Source of the DNA: Longimicrobiales bacterium
GTDB lineage: Bacteria; Gemmatimonadota; Gemmatimonadetes; Longimicrobiales; Gaopeijiaceae
Direction: 5' to 3'
Assembly: GCA_028284495.1 (NCBI GenBank)
Contig: JANQRP010000033.1
Location: 1-64,000 of the forward strand
Length of the DNA: 64,000 nt
The position numbers and the translations under genes were made by a program. Shown in pieces: positions 8,435 through 18,336 of this stretch. Within the stretch, counting starts at the first letter, position 1. Each line of letters opens with the position of its first letter. Below the pieces are notes generated by a model. The model was given only the letters and a program-made list of their open reading frames with translations, was not told the DNA's origin and ran no database searches.

Positions 8435-9949
8435 CTAGCTGTCGCCGTCGGTCCCGGAACCGGCGGCGGCCCAGGCCCGCGCGGCGTCCACCGCGCGCGT
8501 CCACGCCGCCCGATCGACGCTCGCTCGCAGACGCGCGTCGCCCGGGTGGAAGACGTCGGGATCGCCCGCGGCCGCCAGGAACTCGTCCGCGCTCGACCAC
8601 ACGCCAAGCCGGATACCGGCCAGGCCCGCCGCCCCGAGGGCGGTGGTCTCGACCATGGCCGGTCGACGCACGGGACGCTCGAGAACTTCGGCCTGGAACC
8701 GCATGAGCCAGTCGTTGGCGCTGGCGCCGCCGTCCACCCGGAGCTCCGCCAGGTCCACGCCCGCATCCGCCTGCATCGCCTCGAGCACCTCGGCGCTGCG
8801 ATAGGCCATCGATTCGAGCGCTGCGCGCACGAGGTGAGCGCGAGTCGTTCCGCGGGTGAGCCCGGTGACCATGCCGCGGGCCTCCGGCTCCCAGTGCGGC
8901 GCCCCCAGGCCGACGAAGGCGGGCACGAACGACACGCCGTCCGTGGACGCCACCGAGGCGGCGATCTCGCCGGTCTCGGACGACGACTCGATCAGCCCCA
9001 GCCCGTCCCGTAGCCACTGGATCGCGGCCCCGGCGACGAACACGCTGCCTTCGAGTGCATACGCGGCCGATCCGTCGGCAGCACACGCCACGGTCGACAG
9101 GAGCCCGTGCTCGGACACCCGGGGCTCGTGCTCACCGGTGTACATGAGCAGGAAGGCGCCGGTGCCGTAGGTGTTCTTCGTGAGTCCCGGACGCCAGCAG
9201 CCCTGGCCGAACAGCGCCGCCTGCTGGTCGCCGGCGACACCGGCGATCGGGAGTTCGCGACCGAACACCGACGCCGTCGCGGTGCCGAACTCCCCGGCGC
9301 TCGAGCGCACCTCGGGAAGCAGGTCGAGGGGCACCTGGAGCAGCTCCGACATCTCGGGGCTCCACGCCCGCTCTCGGAGGTCCCAGAGCAGCGTGCGGGA
9401 GGCGTTGGTCGGGTCGGTGGCGTGGACGGCCCCGTCGGTGAGGCGGGCCACGAGCCACGCGTCGATCGTTCCGACCGCAAGTTCGCCTTCCTCGGCCCGG
9501 ATCCGGATGTCGGGATGCTCGCGCATCAGCCACGTGAGCTTGGTCCCGCTGAAGTACGGGTCGAGCACCAGGCCGGTTCGTCGCCGGACGTCCTCCTCGT
9601 GGCCCGCCTTTTTCAGGCTCTCGCAGATCCCGGTGGTGCGGCGATCCTGCCAGACGATGGCGGGGTGCACCGGCTCGAGCGTCTCCCGGTCCCAGACCAC
9701 CACCGTCTCGCGCTGGTTGGTGATCCCGATGCCGACCACGTCCACGTCGCCCGGCGCCGCCTCGAGCGCGCCGCGACCGACCTCACGTGTGACGTTCCAG
9801 ATCTCCTCGGCGTCGTGCTCCACCCAGCCGGGGCGTGGGAAGTGCTGGGCGAACTCGGAGTAGGCGCGACCGTGCACCCGCCCGTCGGCACCGACAACGA
9901 GGGCGGTGCTGCCGGTGGTGCCCTGGTCGAGCGCGAGTATCGCCTTCAT
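8435..9949 (-). CDS. glpK: Glycerol kinase
   Basis: A FGGY-family kinase of 504 residues, phosphorylating glycerol to sn-glycerol 3-phosphate. Clear landmarks are the N-terminal phosphate-binding loop ALDQGTTGSTA, WVEHDAEEIW, GITNQRETVVVWD, VAGDQQAALFGQ and the C-terminal DGGASANDWLM. Length matches the family. It overlaps maf by 4 nt (ATGA). No glpF or glpD is nearby, so here it looks like a downstream passenger of the glmM-glmS-dtd-maf run. Confidence 0.96.
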   Translation of the reverse strand: MKAILALDQGTTGSTALVVGADGRVHGRAYSEFAQHFPRPGWVEHDAEEIWNVTREVGRGALEAAPGDVDVVGIGITNQRETVVVWDRETLEPVHPAIVWQDRRTTGICESLKKAGHEEDVRRRTGLVLDPYFSGTKLTWLMREHPDIRIRAEEGELAVGTIDAWLVARLTDGAVHATDPTNASRTLLWDLRERAWSPEMSELLQVPLDLLPEVRSSAGEFGTATASVFGRELPIAGVAGDQQAALFGQGCWRPGLTKNTYGTGAFLLMYTGEHEPRVSEHGLLSTVACAADGSAAYALEGSVFVAGAAIQWLRDGLGLIESSSETGEIAASVASTDGVSFVPAFVGLGAPHWEPEARGMVTGLTRGTTRAHLVRAALESMAYRSAEVLEAMQADAGVDLAELRVDGGASANDWLMRFQAEVLERPVRRPAMVETTALGAAGLAGIRLGVWSSADEFLAAAGDPDVFHPGDARLRASVDRAAWTRAVDAARAWAAAGSGTDGDS

Positions 9950-10626
9950 CCCTCTTCCTCCCCGTCGAAGTGCCGGTCGGCCGGCCCCGCTTCCCGGCGC
10001 CAGCCCCCCGACAAGGTCCAGACAAGCCCGGCCCGCTCGAGGAGCCGCACGAGGGCCCCGACCGGGAGACCCACGACGGCAGTGTAGTCTCCGTCGATGC
10101 GCTCCACCAAGGTCGATCCCAGCCCCTGGATCCCGTAGCCGCCCGCCTTGTCGAGTGGCTCGCCCGTGGCCACATAGCGATCGATCGTGGCGGGATCGAG
10201 TCGGCGGACGTCGACGCGCGTCGGGACGACCTCGACGTCGAACGGCGCGCCCGGCCGGACGAGGGCGACCGACGAGAGCACGAGGTGCCCGCGTCCCGAC
10301 AGGCGCCCGAGCATCCGGCGTGCGTCCTCGTGGTCGGCGGGCTTGCCGAGCGCCGTTCCGTCCAGAACGACCTCGGTATCACCGCCGATCACCCACGCAC
10401 CGGGGTGGCGCTGCCGGACCGCGTCGGCCTTCTCGATGGCGAGGCGGGCGACGCGACGCCCGGCCGGTTCACCCTCGCGCACCGACTCGTCGATGGAGGA
10501 CGGATCGACCGTGTGGGGGAGTCGCAGCCGGTCGAGGATCGCCGTCCGGCGGGGCGACGCCGAGGCGAGGACGATGTCGGGAAGCTCGCCCCCGCCGGAA
10601 TCGCCATCGCCCGTCGACCCACTCAC
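9946..10626 (-). CDS. maf: Maf-type nucleotide pyrophosphatase
   Basis: A 226-residue Maf/HAM1-like protein that hydrolyses canonical or modified nucleoside triphosphates to monophosphates (house-cleaning). Conserved elements are LASASPRR near residue 20, the Glu of IDESV, EKADAV, GGDTEVVLDG with the catalytic Asp, and LGKPAD, then GGYGIQGLGS. About 15 extra Gly/Ser-rich residues precede the fold. It is flanked by 4-nt overlaps with dtd upstream and glpK downstream. Confidence 0.93.
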   Translation of the reverse strand: MSGSTGDGDSGGGELPDIVLASASPRRTAILDRLRLPHTVDPSSIDESVREGEPAGRRVARLAIEKADAVRQRHPGAWVIGGDTEVVLDGTALGKPADHEDARRMLGRLSGRGHLVLSSVALVRPGAPFDVEVVPTRVDVRRLDPATIDRYVATGEPLDKAGGYGIQGLGSTLVERIDGDYTAVVGLPVGALVRLLERAGLVWTLSGGWRREAGPADRHFDGEEEG

Positions 10627-11078
10627 GGCCCGGCCGGGATCTTCTCGAGCGTGAGCGTGACGGGCCCGTCGTTCACGAGCGCGACCTGCATCTCGGCGCC
10701 GAAGATCCCCGCTTCGACCCGCGCCGGCGCGAGCTGCCGAAGCGCGTCCAGGAATCGCTCGTAGAGCGGCACCGCGACGTCGGGATGGGCGGCGTGAACG
10801 AAGCTCGGCCGGCGGCCCTTTCTCGCGTCGCCGTAGAGCGTGAACTGGCTCACGACCAGGAGGTCCCCGCCCACGTCCTCGAGCGAGAGGTTCATCTTCC
10901 CCTCCGCGTCGTTGAAGACGCGCAGGCCGACGACCTTCTCGGCCATCCAGTGGACCTCGTTCTCCCCGTCGCCGGCGGTGAATCCCACCAGGAGCAGGTG
11001 TCCCCGGCCGATGCGGCCGACCGTCTTCCCGCCGACGTCCACCGAAGCTTCGCGGACGCGCTGCAGGACGACCTTCAC
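10623..11078 (-). CDS. dtd: D-aminoacyl-tRNA deacylase
   Basis: A 151-residue Dtd that removes D-amino acids mischarged on tRNA. The start is GTG 11078, overlapping the glmS stop (GTGA), so the protein begins VKVVLQRV as in the family. The motifs SQFTLYGD (catalytic Thr) and the C-terminal LVNDGPVTLTLE (cis-Pro motif of the NDGPVT type) are intact. Confidence 0.95.
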   Translation of the reverse strand: MKVVLQRVREASVDVGGKTVGRIGRGHLLLVGFTAGDGENEVHWMAEKVVGLRVFNDAEGKMNLSLEDVGGDLLVVSQFTLYGDARKGRRPSFVHAAHPDVAVPLYERFLDALRQLAPARVEAGIFGAEMQVALVNDGPVTLTLEKIPAGP

Positions 11079-12910
11079 TCGACCGTGACGGACTTCGCGA
11101 GGTTCCGGGGTTGATCCACGTCGCACCCGCGCATCACGGCGATGTGGTAGGCGAGGAGCTGGAGGGGGATCGTGGAGAGCACGGGGAGGAGCGCGGGGAG
11201 CGTCTGCGGGATGCGCAGTCGGTGCTCCACCCTGCCGTCGAGTTCGGGGGCGTCGTCGCTCACCACGGCCGTGACCCGGCCCTTCCGCGCCTTCACCTCC
11301 TCGATGTTGCTCACGACCTTGCCGTAGACGGAATCGCGCGGCGCCAGCACCACCACCGGCATCTTCTCGTCGATGAGCGCAATGGGGCCGTGCTTCATCT
11401 CCGCGGCGGGGTACCCCTCCGCGTGGATGTAGCTCACTTCCTTGAGCTTGAGCGCCCCCTCCAGCGCGACCGGGAACTGGTAGCCGCGGCCCAGATACAG
11501 GAAGTTCGAGGCGTCCACGAACTCGCGGGCGAGCTCTTCGATCTCGTCGGCCTGGTCGAGGATCTCCTGCACCTGACCCGGGAGCGCCTCGAGGGCTCCG
11601 ACGATCCGGCGACCGTCGAGCACGGACATGGACCGTCGGCGACCGAAGTAGAGCGCCACCAGAGTGAGTGCGACGATCTGGCTCGTGAAGGCCTTGGTGG
11701 ACGCCACGCCGATCTCCGGCCCGGCGTGGAGGTAGACGCCGAAGTCGGTTTCGCGTGCGATGGTCGATCCGACCGCGTTCACGATGCCCATGGTGCGTGC
11801 ACCGCGCTTGCTCGCCTCCCGAAGCGCCGCGAGCGTGTCCGCCGTCTCACCGGACTGGCTGATCGCGATCACCAGCGTGCCATCCTCGATGACGGGATTC
11901 CGGTAGCGGAACTCCGAGGCGTACTGGACCTCGACCGGGATGCGCGCGAACTCCTCGAGGAGGTACTCGCCGATCAGCGCCGCATGCCAGCTCGTTCCGC
12001 AGGCCGTGATGACGATGCGCTGGACCTCCGCGAGCTCCATGTCCGAGAGCGTGATCCCGCCGAGACGGGCGTCCCCCTCCTCCTGGAGCAGCCGCCCCCG
12101 CATGACGTCACGGAGCGACGCGGGCTGCTCCATGATCTCCTTGAGCATGAAGTGCTCGTAGCCGCCCTTCTCGATCGCCTCGAGGTCCCAGGAGACGCGA
12201 TGCAGCCCACGATCGACGGGGCCTCGCTCGAGGTGGTGCACCTCGTAGCCGTCGCGAGTCAGTACCGCATAGTCTCCGTCGTCGAGGTACACCACGTCCC
12301 GCGTCACCGCGATCACGGCGGCGGCGTCGGACCCGGCCATCAGCTCGCCGTCCTCCCCCACGCCGATCAGGAGCGGGCTACCGTTGCGCGCGACCACGAT
12401 CTTCTCGGGGTCACGGGTCGACACGACCGCGATGCCGTACGGTCCCTCGACCTCGCGGAGGGCTGCGGCGACAGCGGCCTCCATCGACATGCCCGGATCC
12501 CACACGTGGTCGATGAGATGGACCACGGCCTCGGTGTCGGTCTCGGAGGTGAAGACGTACCCCTCGCGCTGGAGCGCCTCGCGGAGAGCGTCGGCGTTCT
12601 CGATGATCCCGTTGTGGATGATCGAGATGTCCCCTCCCCGGCTCGTGTGGGGGTGGGCGTTCTCACGGGTCGGGGCCCCGTGCGTGGCCCAGCGGGTGTG
12701 CGCGATCCCGGTGGTGCCGAGGGGGCTGTGCTCCTCGAGCGCCCGTTCGAGGGAGTCCAGCTTACCCTCGCGCCGCACGACGTTGACGCCCTTTCCGTTC
12801 AGGACGGCCACGCCGGCCGAATCGTAGCCGCGGTACTCGAGTCGGCGCAGACCGGCGAGCAGGATCGGAACCGCCGGGCGGTCACCGAGATATCCGACGA
12901 TTCCACACAT
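11075..12910 (-). CDS. glmS: Glutamine--fructose-6-phosphate aminotransferase (isomerizing)
   Basis: A 611-residue GlmS making glucosamine 6-phosphate from fructose 6-phosphate and glutamine, the entry step to UDP-GlcNAc for peptidoglycan and LPS. The N-terminal glutaminase has the catalytic Cys2 (MCGIVGYLG), followed by RRLEYRGYDSAG and HTRWATHG. Two SIS isomerase domains follow, with GTSWHA and ISQSGETADT. The end DQPRNLAKSVTVE is the conserved family C-terminus. It lies 30 nt downstream of glmM, so the two successive pathway steps are co-transcribed. No glmS ribozyme is present; the gap is too short. Confidence 0.97.
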   Translation of the reverse strand: MCGIVGYLGDRPAVPILLAGLRRLEYRGYDSAGVAVLNGKGVNVVRREGKLDSLERALEEHSPLGTTGIAHTRWATHGAPTRENAHPHTSRGGDISIIHNGIIENADALREALQREGYVFTSETDTEAVVHLIDHVWDPGMSMEAAVAAALREVEGPYGIAVVSTRDPEKIVVARNGSPLLIGVGEDGELMAGSDAAAVIAVTRDVVYLDDGDYAVLTRDGYEVHHLERGPVDRGLHRVSWDLEAIEKGGYEHFMLKEIMEQPASLRDVMRGRLLQEEGDARLGGITLSDMELAEVQRIVITACGTSWHAALIGEYLLEEFARIPVEVQYASEFRYRNPVIEDGTLVIAISQSGETADTLAALREASKRGARTMGIVNAVGSTIARETDFGVYLHAGPEIGVASTKAFTSQIVALTLVALYFGRRRSMSVLDGRRIVGALEALPGQVQEILDQADEIEELAREFVDASNFLYLGRGYQFPVALEGALKLKEVSYIHAEGYPAAEMKHGPIALIDEKMPVVVLAPRDSVYGKVVSNIEEVKARKGRVTAVVSDDAPELDGRVEHRLRIPQTLPALLPVLSTIPLQLLAYHIAVMRGCDVDQPRNLAKSVTVE

Positions 12911-12940
12911 GTTGCTCGCTCGCCTCAGCCCGACGCGTCG

Positions 12941-14326
12941 TCAGGCGACTCCGCTGAGAATGTCGCTCGCGCGACCGATCAGTTCGCCGGCCCGACCCTC
13001 GTCGGGAGCTTCCGCGATCAGCCGCACGACCGGCTCCGTACCTGACGGTCGAACGTGGAGCCATGCCCGCTCCTGCGCCCACGCCAGCCGCAACCCGTCC
13101 GTGTGGTCCTCGTCGTCCGCCGCGAGATCCTCCGACAGCGCGCCATATGCGGCCTCGAGATGCTCCCGCGGGAACTCGACCTTTCGCTTCACGATCGAGT
13201 AGGTCGGCCAATCGGCGGCCGCCCGCGACATCTTGGTGCTCGCATCGCACAGATACTGGAGAACCAGCGCGGCGGCCACGGGCGCATCCCGCGTGAAGTG
13301 AAGGTCCGGCAGAATCACCCCGCCGTTGCCTTCGCCACCGACCACGGCCCCCTCTTCCTGCATACGGCGTGCCACGTTGATTTCGCCCACCGGCGCGCGG
13401 ATCAGCGGGGACTCGTAGGCCTCCGCCACGTCCTCCACGACGCGACTCGTCGAGAGGTTGGTCACGACGGGTCCCGGCGTTTCCCGCAGAACCACGGCCG
13501 CGGCGAGCGCCAGCGTGAGGTCCTCGCCGAGGGGCGTCCCCTCCTGATCGACCAGGCTGAGCCGGTCCACGTCGGGGTCGACCGCCAGCCCGACGTCGGC
13601 GCCGGAATCGCGCACCAGAGCGCCGAGTTCGGCCAGATGGTCCGCCGTCGGCTCGGGATCCCGGGGGAAGTGCCCGTCCGGCTCGGTGTGGATGGCGACC
13701 ACCTCGCAGCCGAGATCCTCCAGCAGCCGCGGCATGATCACCCCGCCGGCCCCGCGGACGCAGTCGAGCGCGACCCTGAGGGACCGTCGCTCGAGGGCGG
13801 CTCGGTCGATCTGGGGCAACTCCAGAATGGCTCCGATGTGCCGGTCGACCGCCCCGGGATCGGAGGTGACCTCGCCCAGCTCGTCCCAGGCGGCCCGGGG
13901 TGGGTCCTGCGTCTTCAGATACTCGCGAAATGCGAGGGATGCCGCGCCGTCGAGGAACATCGCCTCCGCGGAGATCAGCTTCAGCGCGTTCCACTCGGCC
14001 GGATTGTGGCTCGCCGTGACCCCGATGCCCCCCGCCGCGTCGTGGTGGTCCACCGCGAGGAGCACCGTCGGGGTGGGCACGATGCCGACGTCGATGACGT
14101 CCACGCCGACGGACTGGAGACCGGCCAGCACCGCCCGGCCCAGCATGGGTCCCGAGGTGCGGGAATCGCGGCCCATGATCACGGGACCGTCGTGTCCCTC
14201 CTCGCGGAGCCACGCGCCGAACGCCGCGGCGACCCCGGCGATGAGTTCGGGCGTCATGGAGGGGCCGATTCGTCCGCGTACGCCGGACACGCTCACCATC
14301 AGATCGTCGGGAAGCCGCAGGGGCAT
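12941..14326 (-). CDS. glmM: Phosphoglucosamine mutase (GlmM-like phosphohexomutase)
   Basis: A 461-residue alpha-D-phosphohexomutase. It carries SGVRGRIG at the N-terminus, the phosphoserine loop TASHNPAEWNALK, the Mg-binding DPDVDR, the sugar-specificity loop EGNGGV, and RPSGTEP near the C-terminus. Family members include phosphomannomutases, but the immediate downstream glmS strongly supports glucosamine-6-P to glucosamine-1-P conversion. It is the first gene of a five-gene minus-strand run, diverging from the trans-sulfuration gene at 14524. Confidence 0.9.
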   Translation of the reverse strand: MPLRLPDDLMVSVSGVRGRIGPSMTPELIAGVAAAFGAWLREEGHDGPVIMGRDSRTSGPMLGRAVLAGLQSVGVDVIDVGIVPTPTVLLAVDHHDAAGGIGVTASHNPAEWNALKLISAEAMFLDGAASLAFREYLKTQDPPRAAWDELGEVTSDPGAVDRHIGAILELPQIDRAALERRSLRVALDCVRGAGGVIMPRLLEDLGCEVVAIHTEPDGHFPRDPEPTADHLAELGALVRDSGADVGLAVDPDVDRLSLVDQEGTPLGEDLTLALAAAVVLRETPGPVVTNLSTSRVVEDVAEAYESPLIRAPVGEINVARRMQEEGAVVGGEGNGGVILPDLHFTRDAPVAAALVLQYLCDASTKMSRAAADWPTYSIVKRKVEFPREHLEAAYGALSEDLAADDEDHTDGLRLAWAQERAWLHVRPSGTEPVVRLIAEAPDEGRAGELIGRASDILSGVA

Positions 14327-14523
14327 GGAAGGTCGGGTCGGGGGGGCTGGATTCGGGGCGCCCCGACGCTCCGTCGACGCGCCTCCGAATCTCGCCGGAT
14401 GCCGGGGATGGGGTCAACGCGCGCAGAGGCTGTACATTTCCCCGGCGACGCGGCGGGACGGCCACGAGTCCACCCCCGCCGACGACCCGTTCCGATACGC
14501 CCCTCCGAACCCGGCCAGGCCGC

Positions 14524-15684
14524 ATGTCCGAGACCCGCCCCGACGATCGATTCGACACCCTCGCCGTTCACGCCGGGCAGGCGCCGGAGGCGACGACCGG
14601 CGCCATCATGCCGCCGATCTTCCAGACCTCCACGTACGTCCAGCCCGCGATCGCCGAGCCACTCGGCGGCATCTACGACTACGCCCGGGTCGCGAACCCG
14701 ACGCGGGAGGCACTCGAGCGAAACCTCGCGGCCCTCGAGGGGGGGAGCCACGGCCTCGCCTTCGCCAGCGGTCTGTCGGCGATCGAGTGCGTCATCAAGC
14801 GGCTCTCGGCGGGCGACCACGTGGTCAGCGAGGAGAACACGTACGGGGGCACGACCCGCATGTTCTCGCGCGTGCTCGAGAAGCTCGGCGTGGCGTTCAC
14901 CTACGTGGACACCCGCGACCCGGAGGCGGTGGCCGCCGCGATCACGCCGGCGACGAGGCTCGTTCACGTCGAGACGCCGACGAACCCGATGATGCGGCTC
15001 TGCGACATCGCGGCCGTCGCCGAGATCGCCCACGCGGCGGGGGCGCTCCTCATGGTGGACAACACCTTCGCCTCGCCCTACAACCAGCGGCCACTCGAGC
15101 TCGGCGCGGACCTCGTGGTGCACTCCACCACCAAGTACCTGAACGGCCACTCCGACGTCATCGGCGGAGCCCTGATCGTGCGCGATCAGGAGCTCTTCGA
15201 CGACCTCGCGTTCGTCCGGAAGTCCACCGGTGCGGTGCCGGGACCGATGGACGCATGGCTGACGCTGCGCGGCACGAAGACCCTCCACCTTCGCATGCAG
15301 CGCCACAACGCCAGCGGGCAGCGGATCGCGGAATGGCTCGAGGCCCACCCGAAGGTCGACCGCGTCGTCTACCCGGGTCTCCCCTCACACCCCCAGCACG
15401 AGCTCGCCCGGCGCCAGATGTCGGGCTTCACCGGCATGATCTCGGTGGACGTGGGCACCCTCGACCGCGCCCGGGGACTCGTCGAGCACACGCGCCTCTT
15501 CCAGCTGGCCGAGAGCCTCGGCGGCGTGGAGTCGCTCATCAGCGTGCCGGCCCGAATGACGCACGCCTCCGTTCCGGCGGAGCGGCGCGAGCGGATGGGC
15601 GTCACGGACGGGCTCGTCCGTCTGAGCGTCGGGATCGAGGACGCGGACGATCTCATCGCCGACCTTTCCCGCGCCCTCGACTGA
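14524..15684 (+). CDS. Trans-sulfuration PLP enzyme (cystathionine gamma-synthase/lyase type)
   Basis: A 386-residue Cys/Met metabolism PLP-dependent enzyme. It shows DTLAVHAGQ at the N-terminus, the [13 protein letters not shown] active-site segment, [18 protein letters not shown], and [12 protein letters not shown] containing the Schiff-base Lys, then [19 protein letters not shown]. This pattern fits cystathionine gamma-synthase, cystathionine beta- or gamma-lyase, or O-acetylhomoserine sulfhydrylase, and sequence alone does not choose. It stands alone between a divergent glmM promoter region and a stem-loop at 15711. A paralog lies at 32418-33581. Confidence 0.9.
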   Translation: MSETRPDDRFDTLAVHAGQAPEATTGAIMPPIFQTSTYVQPAIAEPLGGIYDYARVANPTREALERNLAALEGGSHGLAFASGLSAIECVIKRLSAGDHVVSEENTYGGTTRMFSRVLEKLGVAFTYVDTRDPEAVAAAITPATRLVHVETPTNPMMRLCDIAAVAEIAHAAGALLMVDNTFASPYNQRPLELGADLVVHSTTKYLNGHSDVIGGALIVRDQELFDDLAFVRKSTGAVPGPMDAWLTLRGTKTLHLRMQRHNASGQRIAEWLEAHPKVDRVVYPGLPSHPQHELARRQMSGFTGMISVDVGTLDRARGLVEHTRLFQLAESLGGVESLISVPARMTHASVPAERRERMGVTDGLVRLSVGIEDADDLIADLSRALD

Positions 15685-15710
15685 CCCCGCCGACCGTACC
15701 CGGAGCCCGA

Positions 15711-15728
15711 CCTCGCGGCCGGGCGAGG
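15711..15728 (+). terminator. Stem-loop downstream of the PLP-enzyme gene
   Basis: A perfect 6-bp stem (15711-15716 with 15723-15728) with a 6-nt loop, extended by an outer CCGAC/GTCGG pairing (about 15707-15737), starts 27 nt after the stop. There is no U run, so it is a weak terminator candidate. Confidence 0.35.
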
Positions 15729-15849
15729 CAGTGTCGGGGCGGCTCGGCTCGGATGAAACCGACGGTGCGGTCGCGCCGTACCAGTGCAGTAGCCGCAAAC
15801 GCGGCGTCGCAGAGCGAACGACCCGATCGACTCAGGGAGAGACCAGGGC

Positions 15850-16866
15850 ATGAGCGACGACAACACGCCGACCACATCGGGCGCCGACCGCGCCCGGGCC
15901 CGTCGGATTCTCACCGACATCGCGCCCAGGGCGTGGGAGCACCCGGCGGACAAGGCCGCGCTCTCCGCGCTCCGCAAGCTCCCCGTGTTCGACGAGGTGC
16001 TGCGGAAGCTGTTCGGGTTCTTTGGCGAAAAGCCGATCCGGCTCGCCTTCCAGGCCAACGCCGTGAAGGTGGGCCCGGATCAGTATCCCCGCGTCTGGGA
16101 GATCTATCAGGACGTTCTCCGGACGTTCGACGTCGATCGCGAATACGACCTGCTCGTTTCGCAGACGCCGCTCGTGAACGCCGGCGCCTACGGGATGGAC
16201 GAGCCGTTCATCATCCTGAACTCCGGAACGCTGATCCTGCTCGAGGACGACGAGCTCCGCTACATCATCGCGCACGAGGTCGGGCACATCCTGAGTGACC
16301 ACGTGCTCTACCGGACCATGACGGAGCTGCTCATCGCGCTGGCGCAGATGGGCTTCCCGATCGTCGGCATCGCGGCCCGAGCTGTTCTGGTCGCGTTGCT
16401 CGAGTGGAGCCGGAAGGCGGAGCTGACCGCCGACCGGGCCGGTCTCCTCGGCACGCAGGAGCCGGACGCCGTGATGAACACCATGCTGAAGATGGCGGGC
16501 GGTTCGCCTCGGACGCACGGGCACGAGATGAGCCTCGACGCCTTCATCGAACAGGCCGACGAGTATCGCGAAGGCGGCGACGTGGCCGATCAGGTGTTCA
16601 AGATCCTGAACCTCATGGGCCAGACGCATCCGTTCTGGGTGCTCCGCGTGTCCGAGATCCGCTCCTGGATCGACAGCGGCGCCTACGACCGGATCCTGCG
16701 CGGCGACTATCCTCGCCGGGGCGAGCCCGACCCCGCGTATCAGGAGGACCTGCGCGAGGCCGCCCAGGCGTACGCGGACGGCGCGCGCGACTTCTTCGAT
16801 CAGATGGCCGGTGCGGCGAAGCGGATGAGCGAGAGCATCTTCGCAGGCTTCTCGAAGCCGAAATGA
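15850..16866 (+). CDS. M48-family zinc metallopeptidase
   Basis: A 338-residue peptidase. The zinc motif is IIAHEVGHILSDH (HExxH near residue 140), with the third ligand Glu in RKAELTADRAGL about 50 residues later, typical of M48. A hydrophobic stretch (about residues 150-180) between them may be membrane-associated. No signal peptide is seen. The C-terminal third is a helical region with HPFWVLRVSEIR, as in soluble HtpX/Oma1-related proteins. Probable role: membrane or envelope protein quality control. Preceded by a purine-rich region (GGGAGAGACC) serving as the ribosome-binding site. Confidence 0.88.
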   Translation: MSDDNTPTTSGADRARARRILTDIAPRAWEHPADKAALSALRKLPVFDEVLRKLFGFFGEKPIRLAFQANAVKVGPDQYPRVWEIYQDVLRTFDVDREYDLLVSQTPLVNAGAYGMDEPFIILNSGTLILLEDDELRYIIAHEVGHILSDHVLYRTMTELLIALAQMGFPIVGIAARAVLVALLEWSRKAELTADRAGLLGTQEPDAVMNTMLKMAGGSPRTHGHEMSLDAFIEQADEYREGGDVADQVFKILNLMGQTHPFWVLRVSEIRSWIDSGAYDRILRGDYPRRGEPDPAYQEDLREAAQAYADGARDFFDQMAGAAKRMSESIFAGFSKPK

Positions 16867-16902
16867 CGAGCACGGCCGGACACGGCCGCTCCACTGCAGT
16901 TC

Positions 16903-16935
16903 GAGGGGGTTGGCGCCGCGCGCGTTGACCCCCTC
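16903..16935 (+). terminator. Stem-loop after the M48 peptidase gene
   Basis: An 8-bp perfect inverted repeat (16903-16910 with 16928-16935) closes a GC-rich 17-nt interior that can pair further. It lies 37 nt after the stop codon. It lacks a downstream T tract. Confidence 0.4.
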
Positions 16936-17025
16936 GTCGCATCCGCCGATCCTTCGGTCCGTGCCGGTCCGATCGGCGCGCGCACGAACACGACAGCTCC
17001 GCCCCCATCGAAGCCGGCCGACCCC

Positions 17026-18300
17026 ATGCACATTCTCCTTGTCGGGAACGGAGGCCGGGAGCACGCGCTGCTCCGCCGGCTCCGCTCGGACCTCCCCGAC
17101 GGCACGTTCTCCGTCACGCGGCCCAACGCCGGCATGACCGACGTGGACGCCGTGGACGTGGCCCCGACCGACGTGGACGCGCTCGTCGCGTGGGCCCTGC
17201 ACGCGCGACCCGACCTGGTGATGATCGGACCGGAGGCGCCGCTCGCCGACGGGCTCGCCGACCGGCTCCGCGCCGAGGATCTCGCGGTGTTCGGGCCCTC
17301 GAGGGCCGCCGCACGGATCGAGAGCTCGAAGGCGTTCGCGAAGGCGCTCATGGAGGAGGCGGGCGTGCCGACGGCCGCGTACCGCGCCTTCCGGCGCGCG
17401 GAGGACGCGAAGGCGTACATCCGGGCCGAGGGCGCGCCGATCGTCGTGAAGGCGTCGGGGCTCGCCGCGGGCAAGGGCGCGATCGTCTGCAGCTCGGTCG
17501 AGGACGCGCTGGGCGCGGTGGACACGATCATGGCCGACGGCGCCTTCGGTGACGCGGGCGACGAGATCGTGGTCGAGGCGTTCATGGAGGGCGAGGAGCT
17601 CTCGATCTTCGGCGTCGCCGACGGACGGGACGTCGTGCTCCTCCGTGCCGCGCAGGACCACAAGCGGGTCGGTGAGGGGGACACAGGCCCCAACACCGGT
17701 GGAATGGGCGCGTACGCCCCCGTCTCGATCGCGACGCCGGACGTGATCGAGGAAGCCCGCGAGCGCGTGTTCCTCCCCACCCTGCGCGCCCTCGCCGAGC
17801 GCGACTCCGCGTTCCGCGGTCTCCTCTATGCCGGGCTGATGAGGACCGACGAGGGGCTGAAGGTCGTCGAGTTCAACGCCCGATTCGGGGACCCCGAGAC
17901 GCAGGTCGTCCTTCCGCTCCTCGAATCGTCGCTCGTCGAGCTGCTGACGGCGGCCGCGACCGGGAGCGTCGCGGGCATCGAGCCCACGTGGCGAAACGCC
18001 GCCGCCGTGACGACGGTCGTGGCCTCCGGCGGCTATCCCGGGTCCTACGCCAAGGGGAAGACGATCGACCTCTCGGACGTACCCGAGGGCGAGGACGTTC
18101 ACGTCTATCACGCGGGGACCGCCCGGAACGCGGACGGCGAACTGATCACGGCCGGGGGCCGGGTGCTCGCCGTGACCGCGATCGCGCCGACCTTCGCCCA
18201 GGCCGCCGATCGCTCACGCGACGCCGCGGCCACGGTCCGGTTCGAGGATGCGCAGTTCCGGCGCGACATCGGATGGCGTGAACGTGAGCGCACACCCTGA
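17026..18300 (+). CDS. purD: Phosphoribosylamine--glycine ligase
   Basis: A 424-residue GARS enzyme (ATP-grasp) catalysing the second step of purine synthesis, joining glycine to phosphoribosylamine. Recognised by MHILLVGNGGREHAL at the N-terminus, GPEAPLADGL, SKAFAKALM, VVKASGLAAGKGAIV, GPNTGGMGAYAP, and EFNARFGDPETQVV. Length and domain order are normal. It is not clustered with other pur genes here. Confidence 0.97.
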   Translation: MHILLVGNGGREHALLRRLRSDLPDGTFSVTRPNAGMTDVDAVDVAPTDVDALVAWALHARPDLVMIGPEAPLADGLADRLRAEDLAVFGPSRAAARIESSKAFAKALMEEAGVPTAAYRAFRRAEDAKAYIRAEGAPIVVKASGLAAGKGAIVCSSVEDALGAVDTIMADGAFGDAGDEIVVEAFMEGEELSIFGVADGRDVVLLRAAQDHKRVGEGDTGPNTGGMGAYAPVSIATPDVIEEARERVFLPTLRALAERDSAFRGLLYAGLMRTDEGLKVVEFNARFGDPETQVVLPLLESSLVELLTAAATGSVAGIEPTWRNAAAVTTVVASGGYPGSYAKGKTIDLSDVPEGEDVHVYHAGTARNADGELITAGGRVLAVTAIAPTFAQAADRSRDAAATVRFEDAQFRRDIGWRERERTP

Positions 18301-18336
18301 ATCGGTGCCCCACGCGGGCGCCCGGACGAAACGATC

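Noticed and set aside
12911..12940. glmS ribozyme
   Set aside because: The gap between glmM and glmS is only 30 nt, too short.
14327..14523. SAM or cobalamin riboswitch before the trans-sulfuration gene
   Set aside because: No recognisable conserved core or large multi-stem fold in the 197 nt. Treated as divergent promoter region only.
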